In this document: positions 15,770-22,860 of the stretch, one piece after another
Position numbering within the stretch: position 1 is the stretch's first letter
Layout of the letters: each line of letters starts with the position of its first letter
Assembly: GCA_029882335.1 (NCBI GenBank)
Contig: JAOUKW010000008.1
Span: forward strand, 1 to 26,784
Source of the DNA: Candidatus Heimdallarchaeota archaeon
Lineage (GTDB): Archaea > Asgardarchaeota > Heimdallarchaeia > Heimdallarchaeales > Kariarchaeaceae
DNA: 26,784 nucleotides
Direction of reading: 5' to 3'
The notes under the pieces: generated by a model
Databases searched by the model: none
The model's input: the letters and a program-made list of their open reading frames with translations, nothing else
What the model was told of the DNA's origin: nothing
Position numbers and translations under genes: made by a program

Positions 15770-17098
15770 ATGGAAATTGGTATCAGGGCAAAGTACATTC
15801 TTAGTTTTCATGAAAATCAACCAAAAGTTATTGAAAATGGTTCCTTGATAATATCGGGAAATAAAATCAGCGCTGTTCAAACACATCAAGATATATCAAC
15901 AGATGAAGTATATGACTTTCCACAACATGTATTGATGCCAGGTCTAGTAAATGCACATACTCATGCTGCAATGACGCTATTTCGAGGATGGGCTGATGAT
16001 ATTCCATTACATTCATGGCTTAATGATTATATATGGCCCATTGAAGCAAAACTTACTCCAGAATTGGTGGAAATAGGTGCAAAAATGGCTGCGGTCGAAT
16101 CAATTAAATCCGGTTGTACAATGGTAAATTCTATGTATTGGTATCCTCAAAGTGAAGCAAAGGCATTTCATTCTATGGGAGTAAGGTTGTTAAGCGGTCC
16201 TCCCATTATTACCGGTGTGACAAAACTAAAAGATAATGAAAAACTAATTGCAAACTGGCATGGAAAGGATGATCTCATTAGAGTCGCTCTTAATCCTCAT
16301 GCACCTTATACCGTATCTGCTGAAGAATACAAGGAAGTTTATCAATATAAACAAGATTTCAATGAGAAGACAAATCTTCCCCCATTATTTATTCACACTC
16401 ATTTGGCAGAAGGCAAGGGAGAGTTGAAGTTAATTCAAGATTTTGCGGTAAAAAATGGTTTTGAAGTTGAAACATCAATAAAAAGTCCTGTTGAATACCT
16501 AGCCAAACTAGATATTTTAGATGAACAAATGATTGCTGCTCATTCTGTCGAATGTTCAGATAATGATTTGAAAATTCTGAAAGAGCATAATGTAGGTATT
16601 TCTGCTAATCCTGTTGCAAACATGAAATTAGGTCATAATATACCACGAATTGATAAAATGGCTGGAGGAAATAGAGTTGGATTGGGGACTGATGGACCAT
16701 CTTCAAATAATAATTTAGATTTATTTGAAACTATGAAAATGGCTGCATTGACACAAAAAAGTAAAAATCAAGATCCATCAATAATTCCAGCTAGTAAGTC
16801 ACTACAAATGGCGACATATCAAGGTGCTAATGTGCTGGGTTGGGCAAATTCAGGTGCAATAAAGGAAAAATATCTTGCAGATTTAATTATCATTGATTTA
16901 AAGCAACCTCATTTAAGACCTATAACTAATTATAATTCATTGATTTCTCATCTTGTATATTCTGCCCATGGACAAGATGTAACGGATGTTATGATTAATG
17001 GAAAATGGCGAATGAGAAACAATTCTATTATTGACTTTAATATGGACGAGTTTATCGATAAATTTGATACTAATGTTTATGATTTAATTAATTCATAA
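15770..17098 (+). CDS. mtaD: 5-methylthioadenosine/S-adenosylhomocysteine deaminase
   Basis: A 442-residue amidohydrolase that deaminates MTA, SAH or 5-deoxyadenosine to the corresponding inosines. Metal and catalytic residues are all visible: HTH at 63-65 (NAHTHAAMT), H211 with the catalytic Glu E214 (HTHLAEG), H258 (AHSVEC), and D308 (GTDGPSSNN). The N-terminal beta-sandwich and the C-terminal ADLIIID strand belong to the same family. The gene is read away from the phosphorylase with only about 110 bp between the two starts, suggesting one promoter region for both. In Methanocaldococcus jannaschii a deaminase of this type and a methylthioinosine phosphorylase act one after the other; the same route is inferred here. 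Confidence 0.92.
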   Translation: MEIGIRAKYILSFHENQPKVIENGSLIISGNKISAVQTHQDISTDEVYDFPQHVLMPGLVNAHTHAAMTLFRGWADDIPLHSWLNDYIWPIEAKLTPELVEIGAKMAAVESIKSGCTMVNSMYWYPQSEAKAFHSMGVRLLSGPPIITGVTKLKDNEKLIANWHGKDDLIRVALNPHAPYTVSAEEYKEVYQYKQDFNEKTNLPPLFIHTHLAEGKGELKLIQDFAVKNGFEVETSIKSPVEYLAKLDILDEQMIAAHSVECSDNDLKILKEHNVGISANPVANMKLGHNIPRIDKMAGGNRVGLGTDGPSSNNNLDLFETMKMAALTQKSKNQDPSIIPASKSLQMATYQGANVLGWANSGAIKEKYLADLIIIDLKQPHLRPITNYNSLISHLVYSAHGQDVTDVMINGKWRMRNNSIIDFNMDEFIDKFDTNVYDLINS

Positions 17099-17118
17099 TT
17101 CATTTTCTCTTTAATATT

Positions 17119-17130
17119 ATTTATAATAAT
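17119..17130 (+). promoter_or_regulatory. TATA-like element of the aminopeptidase gene
   Basis: The run atttataataat is centred about 25 bp upstream of the ATG at 17149, the expected position for an archaeal TATA box before a leaderless gene. There is no room for a Shine-Dalgarno sequence. Confidence 0.55.
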
Positions 17131-17148
17131 TCAAAAATTTATCTAATT

Positions 17149-18600
17149 ATGGAGATAATAAAATCAACAGAGAATATTGAGGAATTAGCTGTAGATGGAA
17201 TCGTTTTGGGTTGTTATAGTAATTATAATTTCACCGAACACGCAGGTATGAGACTATCTTCTTATTTAGAAAAATACAAAGAACTTGAAGAGTTTAATGA
17301 TGAAAAAGAAAATATTTTGTTGTATTATATAGACGGAATAACTGCACCAAGAGTAGTCATCGCTGGATTAGGAAAAAAAGAAGAGCTAGATCATGAAAAA
17401 GTTAGGATTGCAGCCAATAATGCAGTGAAATTGTTGAGGAAGAAAGGTGCAAAGAGAATTGCGATTGAAGTACTAGGAAATGATGGTCAGAGTACATCAG
17501 AAGGAGTTTTATTAGGATTATATGAATTTATAGAATTAAAATCACAACTTAAAGACCATAAATTTGTCGAGTCGGTAACCTTTGTAGGTAACGAAAATCA
17601 GCTAATTGATGTTGATGTAGGAATTATTACATCAGAGGCACAAAATAAGGCTCATAGAATGGCGAATTTACCTGCCAATCATGCAACACCTACCATATTT
17701 ACCGATTATACTAAGGACATTTTTAAGGATATTAAGAATACTGAAATAATTGTTCATAATGAAGAATGGGCAAAAGAGAAGAAAATGGGATCATTTTTAT
17801 CTGTAGCTGCAGGAACTGATGAACCCGCTAAATTCTTAGAAATACATTACAACGGAACTAAAGACGATGTAAAACCATTAGTACTTGTTGGGAAAGGAAT
17901 AACATTTGATAGTGGTGGAATTTCATTAAAATCCGGTACAGGAATGGGTTTGATGCGTGGGGATTGTACTGGTGCCTCTGTTGTCATTAATTCGATTTAT
18001 GGAATTGCTAAATTAGGACTTAAGTTAAATGTAATTGGATTAACTCCATTAACCGAAAATTTACCATCTGGAAAAGCAACTAAACCTGCTGATGTTGTGG
18101 TTGCATCTAATGGAAAATCAATTGAAATTGATAATACTGATGCAGAAGGTAGATTAATTCTTGCAGATGCTTTAATATACTCAGAAACCTTCAATCCATT
18201 TGCAGTAATTGACATTGCAACCCTTACTGGGTCTATGATGAGTGCTATATCTGATGGATTTATTGGTGGTTTTTCTAGATCTGATGTACTATGGAGTGAA
18301 TTAGAAAAAGCTGGTATTCAATCTCATGAACGATATTGGAGAATGCCATTAGATAAACATTATAAAAAGCAAATAAAATCAGATTTAGCAGATGTTAAAA
18401 ATACAGGTGGATCGCGAGCAGGTGCAATTACTGCTGCTTTATTTTTAGCAGAATTTATAGAGCTTGAGGATTGGGTTCATTTAGATATAGCGGGAGTTTC
18501 ATTCCCAGAAAATAGAAAACCATATCATCCAAATGGAGTATTGGCATTTGGCACTAGATCTATCATTCAATATGCCCGAAACATCGTTTCTAAGGGTTAG
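17149..18600 (+). CDS. pepA: Leucyl aminopeptidase (M17 family)
   Basis: A 483-residue two-zinc aminopeptidase that removes N-terminal residues, mainly Leu, from short peptides in the cytosol as a hexamer. The zinc and catalytic residues are all visible: K249 and D254 in VGKGITFDSGG, D272 in MRGDCTGA, and D331 and E333 in NTDAEGRL. The RGDCTGAS reading differs from the usual KxDMGGA but keeps the Asp ligand. The N-terminal macro-like domain (about 1-165) is complete and shorter or similar to the bacterial one. It follows the deaminase gene by 50 bp, with a good promoter element of its own. The stop is TAG at 18600. Confidence 0.94.
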   Translation: MEIIKSTENIEELAVDGIVLGCYSNYNFTEHAGMRLSSYLEKYKELEEFNDEKENILLYYIDGITAPRVVIAGLGKKEELDHEKVRIAANNAVKLLRKKGAKRIAIEVLGNDGQSTSEGVLLGLYEFIELKSQLKDHKFVESVTFVGNENQLIDVDVGIITSEAQNKAHRMANLPANHATPTIFTDYTKDIFKDIKNTEIIVHNEEWAKEKKMGSFLSVAAGTDEPAKFLEIHYNGTKDDVKPLVLVGKGITFDSGGISLKSGTGMGLMRGDCTGASVVINSIYGIAKLGLKLNVIGLTPLTENLPSGKATKPADVVVASNGKSIEIDNTDAEGRLILADALIYSETFNPFAVIDIATLTGSMMSAISDGFIGGFSRSDVLWSELEKAGIQSHERYWRMPLDKHYKKQIKSDLADVKNTGGSRAGAITAALFLAEFIELEDWVHLDIAGVSFPENRKPYHPNGVLAFGTRSIIQYARNIVSKG

Positions 18601-18761
18601 GGCTTACATATCCCTTTTTATTACTTATAAAACCGTCCAAGACAAAAATATTGAATGTTACTAGACAATCAATAAATTTGGTTATTTTTCTACAAATCTC
18701 TGTTTATTATGTTGTTACTATCACAAAAATTTGATAATAAGTACTAGAATAATTGAAATAT

Positions 18762-19844
18762 ATGGCTTTACTCGATGAAAATGAAATTCTAGGTGTAAGT
18801 TGGAGTACTTTTGTTACATTCTTAATAGTAGGAGCTCTATTATCCTTTACTGCTAGTATATTATTCAGAAAAATCTATGGAAATGAATCACTATCCTACA
18901 AATTAGTAAATAATGTATTAATTTTATTTGCACCAATTAGTATAGTTGGTTTTACTATTGGTATTAATTTAAATAGTACAAAGGCTTTGGATGAAAAAAT
19001 TGTCAACATATCAGTAATATCTGCATTCATGCTATTTTTTGCTATATACATCCTATTTAACATAAACAAAGTAGTAAAAATTCACATGCAAGAAATAAAT
19101 CAAATTACAACAAGAGTTGCAAAAGGTGATTTAACAACTCCTCATTCATTTAATTTGATAAATCAAAATGACATCCTATTTCCTTTTTATCAATCATTTA
19201 CCCATATGCTTGAAAATTTACGAAATGTCGTTTCCGAAATCCTGCAAACTGCAGGTCAAGTAGCCACAACAGCCGAGGAAATTGCCTCTTCTACCAGTGA
19301 AGTAAGTTCTAGTAGTTCCTCCATTAGTTCCATCATGGATAATATTTCCAGAGGTTCTCAGGTTCAAGTACAAAAAGTACAGGATGCAAGAGGATTAGAA
19401 GAAGAAATGGAAAAGGTTATCGAAAGTAGTTTTGAGCGAATTTTTGAAAGTATTGAATTAGTTCAAGAAATTTCAGAAGAAACAAACTTACTTGCGTTAA
19501 ATGCGTCAATTGAAGCTCAAAGAGCTGGACAAGCTGGACGAGGCTTCTCAATTGTAGCTCAAAATGTAAGAAAATTATCAGATGATACAAGAACATATTC
19601 TGATCAAGTACTTGAATTATTAAATGAAATTGAAATAAATATTAAATCAAGCCAACAGAATATATCCAAATCAATTGCTCAAATTCGAGATGTTTCAGAA
19701 GATGTAGCCTCATCATCAGAGGAGGTTTCAGCTTCCGCGGAGGAACAAGCTGCAACTCTAGAAGAAATGGCTGCTGGTTCTCATGAACTAGCCAGATTAG
19801 CTGGTAAATTAGAAGAAATAGTCAGACAATTTAATGTAAAATAA
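18762..19844 (+). CDS. Methyl-accepting chemotaxis-type signalling protein without an extracellular sensor
   Basis: A 360-residue membrane signal transducer. I use the ATG at 18762; a TTG nine bases earlier gives three more residues, but the AT-rich element at 18725-18740 fits the ATG better. In the longer numbering, three hydrophobic helices lie at about 18-38, 52-72 and 84-104. A HAMP-like segment (INQITTRVAKGDLTTP) follows, then a coiled-coil signalling domain (about 160-363). The hairpin tip ISEETNLLALNASIEAQRAG (240-259) is the conserved CheA/CheW contact region of methyl-accepting proteins. Potential methylation-type AEE/SEE runs flank it at 173-184 and 322-340. No periplasmic ligand domain is present between the helices. 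No che genes are in the window. Confidence 0.87.
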   Translation: MALLDENEILGVSWSTFVTFLIVGALLSFTASILFRKIYGNESLSYKLVNNVLILFAPISIVGFTIGINLNSTKALDEKIVNISVISAFMLFFAIYILFNINKVVKIHMQEINQITTRVAKGDLTTPHSFNLINQNDILFPFYQSFTHMLENLRNVVSEILQTAGQVATTAEEIASSTSEVSSSSSSISSIMDNISRGSQVQVQKVQDARGLEEEMEKVIESSFERIFESIELVQEISEETNLLALNASIEAQRAGQAGRGFSIVAQNVRKLSDDTRTYSDQVLELLNEIEINIKSSQQNISKSIAQIRDVSEDVASSSEEVSASAEEQAATLEEMAAGSHELARLAGKLEEIVRQFNVK

Positions 19845-19944
19845 AATTGAATTATTATTATATGCCAATATTATCATTATCTTATTTTATAAACTAATAG
19901 TAAAAAAAAATGATAACCTATACCCCTATTAATCATCCTTCCCA

Positions 19945-19954
19945 AAATATTTAA
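19945..19954 (+). promoter_or_regulatory. TATA-like element of the RAM-domain gene
   Basis: The run aaatatttaa lies about 50 bp upstream of the TTG start at 20000. A transcript would begin near 19975-19980, leaving a leader of about 20 nt. That leader has a clear Shine-Dalgarno-like taggtgg at 19985-19991, eight bases before the TTG. This differs from most genes here, which look leaderless. Confidence 0.5.
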
Positions 19955-19999
19955 ATTCTCGGTAATAGGGAAATAGTACAGTAAGTAGGTGGTTTTAAT

Positions 20000-20257
20000 T
20001 TGCCGAATATTTTTGCATATGTATTTATTAATCTAGAATTTGATCAAGAGGATAAGGACATAATTTCACCTCTCCTACAAATAGAACAAGTAGTTGAAGC
20101 ACACCGGATTCTAGGAGTTTACGACATTATTGTATTGATCAGTGCAGACACACCAAAGGAGTTGAAGGACATTACAATTTCTGTTATTCGGAAAATTAAT
20201 CATGTCAAATCTACAATAACCATGATAAGTTTAGATCATCATATAACAAACAATTAA
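20000..20257 (+). CDS. Stand-alone Lrp/AsnC ligand-binding (RAM) domain protein
   Basis: An 85-residue protein consisting only of the alpha-beta ligand-binding domain that forms the C-terminal half of Lrp/AsnC regulators. It starts with FAYVFINLEF and contains VVEAHRILGVYDIIVLISADTPKELKDI, the typical central helix, Gly turn and strand, and ends with a strand TITMISLDHH. There is no DNA-binding helix-turn-helix. Stand-alone RAM proteins of this kind occur in many archaea and are thought to bind amino acids and modulate full-length Lrp proteins or enzymes. The start is TTG at 20000, supported by a Shine-Dalgarno-like sequence. Its stop overlaps the stop of the aminotransferase on the other strand by 4 bp, so the two are convergent. 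Confidence 0.8.
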   Translation: MPNIFAYVFINLEFDQEDKDIISPLLQIEQVVEAHRILGVYDIIVLISADTPKELKDITISVIRKINHVKSTITMISLDHHITNN

Positions 20258-21399
20258 ATCATTTCTTTAATTAAAGCAATTCCTTCCTCAATAATCTCAT
20301 TACTAGTAGCGAAGGATAATCTGATGTAACCCTCACCTGCAGGGCCAAAAGCAGATCCTGGAGTAACTGCAACTCCCTTTTGAAGTAATAGTTGTTTACT
20401 CCATTCTGCAGAATTGTCAATATTTGGTAGTTTAAACCAATTATAAAATGCTCCTTTTGGTGCTTCAAATTCAACTGGTAAGTCTGATAATAAATCAACA
20501 GTTAATTTCCTTCTTTCTGGCATGATATTATTAATTAATTGTTTCATCTTATCGAAATATTGGAAAGCTACTACTCCTGCTTGTTGAGCAAAATTTGTAG
20601 GACATGACGTTGTTAATTGATTAATTTTCAAAATCTCTTTAATTATCTCCTCATTTCCGATAACATAACCAAGTCTATATCCAGTCATGCTGAACGTTTT
20701 TGATAATCCATTCAATATTACACCTGTTTCTTCCCAGTTTGGAATTGAACCCAAAGAATGATGTTTATTATCATCATAGAGATATTCATTATACATTTCA
20801 TCGCTGATTATTAGAATATTATGAGAAGAACATATATCAAATAATTTCTGAAGATTTTTCTTAGTTATAGTTCCACCAGTAGGGTTACATGGACTATTTA
20901 GAACACATGCTTTGGTTTTATTATCTATTATTGATAAAAATTCATCTTCATTGAAATTAAAATTATAATCAGTTTCAATAAATTGAGGATTAGCACCTAG
21001 CGATTTTACAATTTCTACATATGAAACCCAACTTGGATTAAGAATAATAACATTATCACCTGGATTAACCACACTCCACAAAGACGCAAATATACCCATT
21101 TTTCCTCCGGATGTAATAATTGAGTTTGTCAATGGGTCCAAAGGTTGATGTAGGTATTGGTTATAATAACTCATTACTGATTTCCTAAGTTGTGGTATTC
21201 CACTACTTACAGTATATTGAGTGTTTTCAGCAATTGCATCTTTTGTGGCTTGTATAATTTCATCAATAGGTTTGAAATCTGGTTGACCAATCTCTAAATG
21301 AAGTATTTTTTTTCCTTGAGATTGCAATTTTTGTGCTTCTGCAAAAATCTGTGCAGTAATTGAACCTGATACCTTTTTTAGATTTGTTGAAAAATTCAT
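20254..21399 (-). CDS. PLP-dependent class I/II aminotransferase (aspartate-aminotransferase fold)
   Basis: A 381-residue fold-type I aminotransferase, cytosolic, that moves an amino group between an amino acid and a 2-oxo acid. PLP-binding residues are visible: NSPCNPTG at 168-175, SDEMY at 199-203, the Schiff-base lysine K234 in GLSKTFSMTGYRLGY, and R242 in the same block. The N-terminal LEIGQPDF and the YTVSSGIPQLR segment are the usual aspartate/tyrosine aminotransferase I-gamma features. The amino acid substrate cannot be set from sequence. It lies 19 bp downstream of the E2F-like gene on the same strand, so they are probably one transcript. Its stop overlaps that of the RAM-domain gene. 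Confidence 0.93.
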   Translation of the reverse strand: MNFSTNLKKVSGSITAQIFAEAQKLQSQGKKILHLEIGQPDFKPIDEIIQATKDAIAENTQYTVSSGIPQLRKSVMSYYNQYLHQPLDPLTNSIITSGGKMGIFASLWSVVNPGDNVIILNPSWVSYVEIVKSLGANPQFIETDYNFNFNEDEFLSIIDNKTKACVLNSPCNPTGGTITKKNLQKLFDICSSHNILIISDEMYNEYLYDDNKHHSLGSIPNWEETGVILNGLSKTFSMTGYRLGYVIGNEEIIKEILKINQLTTSCPTNFAQQAGVVAFQYFDKMKQLINNIMPERRKLTVDLLSDLPVEFEAPKGAFYNWFKLPNIDNSAEWSKQLLLQKGVAVTPGSAFGPAGEGYIRLSFATSNEIIEEGIALIKEMI

Positions 21400-21418
21400 T
21401 TATATTCCTTTACCAAAA

Positions 21419-21775
21419 TTATGCAGGTTCAATTGTCATTGAAGGAGATGTAGATTCAACAATTACCTCAGTACCTCGATTAGAAACTGCAACAATAAAA
21501 CCTGTAGTGGATACTTTTATTTTACTAGACCTTATTCTATTTCCATTACCCGTTGAGATATTCTTCTCTGAGGTAGTTCCTTGCCAGTATAAAGTAGTAC
21601 CACTTTTATCTCGAGAGGTAGTAATTAGATCTGCTGCCTTTAGTATGGCAACTACATCATAAATTCGTCTTTTAGGTACATTTAATGTTTTAGCTAATTC
21701 AGCATTATTAATACCCTGAGGTGAGATTTTTTTAAGATATTCTATTGCGGTTGTTGCCATGTCTTCTAATCTCAT
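21419..21775 (-). CDS. E2F/DP-like winged-helix DNA-binding protein
   Basis: A 118-residue protein. Residues 1-66 match the winged-helix DNA-binding domain of eukaryotic E2F/DP transcription factors. The recognition helix VPKRRIYDVVAILKAADLI (33-51) carries RRIYD at 36-40, the motif that reads DNA in E2F. The wing ends with TLYWQG (61-66), comparable to the IQWKG of E2F4. The part after residue 66 is Ser/Thr-rich with two possible beta strands (FIVAVSN, TEVIVES) and has no dimerisation coil or marked box. It may be a member of an archaeal wHTH family, which would explain the likeness to E2F. Its target is unknown; the neighbouring aminotransferase, 19 bp downstream, is probably co-transcribed. 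The protein is small and free of membrane segments. Confidence 0.8.
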   Translation of the reverse strand: MRLEDMATTAIEYLKKISPQGINNAELAKTLNVPKRRIYDVVAILKAADLITTSRDKSGTTLYWQGTTSEKNISTGNGNRIRSSKIKVSTTGFIVAVSNRGTEVIVESTSPSMTIEPA

Positions 21776-21872
21776 TAATTTCTAATCCTATATTTCTACT
21801 GATTTTATTATTCAAAACTTTTTTCATAAATATTTAGCAGTAAATCACTGTATTTTGAGAAATTTGTATTGT

Positions 21873-22736
21873 TTATATATTTTGAGTAGAATTAAACTGA
21901 GTTACTATAGAATTTGATAGTTTTTTATCTCTCGATGCGATGACGGAATAACCCGTTTTAAAATCATCTAGAGGAATATTTTTACTTTGGAGTGAATTAT
22001 TTATAAATTGAAAATCATAACCAATATTTTGAAGTATTATTTTTGCTGCTGCAAAATCATGTGTTTTTAAAACGCCACGAATATCTGCAAAAATATCATT
22101 GGTATTAATTGCAACCATAGCTAGCTCCCATGCCGCAGAACCAAGAGATCTAACTGTATAGGTATCATTGTTCATAAAATCCAAATAGTAGTTACGAGAA
22201 TTTTTACCATATGCATAATAGGACATTTTAATACCATTTTGATCATCAAATTTGGTGTATGTAAGTTGATCTCCATTAAACCATGATCCAGAATCATTAC
22301 TTGAAAAAAATAAATCTTCACCATATAAATTTAATATATAGGCTTTATCAAGGTCTCCAAGAGTTGGATTTTCTTTATATTTACCATATGCTAAAGAGAT
22401 ACAACCAATTGGTACTCTATTTTTGTAGTTATGTGAACCATCAAGTGGATCTAACAAAAATATAAATGAACTTTCTTTATCTTCACTGGGATTACCAATT
22501 TCTTTTACTCCACTTTCCTCTGAATAAAGAACACCATTTACTTGTTCTGAAATCAAGGTTCTAATAAAATTGTCCTCAGAAACGATGTCTGCTTCTATTG
22601 CTATTTGACCCGCAGCATTCACACCCACTGCTTTATTCAATGTATTGAATTGATATCTAGATATTGCATTTTTTGCCTTAATTAGTGCCTTATTTATTTT
22701 CAGATCAATTCTCTCAACCGGATGATTTAGCCACAT
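21873..22736 (-). CDS. Inositol monophosphatase/fructose-bisphosphatase family phosphatase
   Basis: A 287-residue Mg-dependent sugar phosphatase of the IMPase superfamily. Metal sites are conserved: EE 74-75 (in SEESG), DPLDGS at 97-102, and the third-metal Asp D228 in THDFAAAK. The order E-E, DPLDGS and D-x-A-A is the family signature. In archaea such enzymes act on inositol-1-phosphate, fructose-1,6-bisphosphate or 3-phosphoadenosine-5-phosphate; the sequence does not choose among them. The numbers count from a TTG at 22739, but the ATG at 22736 (M2) is a better start. It is read in the same direction as, and 97 bp upstream of, the E2F-like gene. Confidence 0.88.
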   Translation of the reverse strand: MWLNHPVERIDLKINKALIKAKNAISRYQFNTLNKAVGVNAAGQIAIEADIVSEDNFIRTLISEQVNGVLYSEESGVKEIGNPSEDKESSFIFLLDPLDGSHNYKNRVPIGCISLAYGKYKENPTLGDLDKAYILNLYGEDLFFSSNDSGSWFNGDQLTYTKFDDQNGIKMSYYAYGKNSRNYYLDFMNNDTYTVRSLGSAAWELAMVAINTNDIFADIRGVLKTHDFAAAKIILQNIGYDFQFINNSLQSKNIPLDDFKTGYSVIASRDKKLSNSIVTQFNSTQNI

Positions 22737-22860
22737 CAATATAATAACTCCAAAATAAACATGTTATGTAATTCTAATCTTACACTTATTTGTGTATCTC
22801 GTTACAAATTAAAACTTTTATTAAAATCGTAAGTTTAAAAGATCTATCCTATATTACTTT

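Noticed and set aside
18740..18764. TTG 18753 as start of the chemoreceptor
   Set aside because: The ATG nine bases later keeps all features and has better spacing from the AT-rich promoter element.
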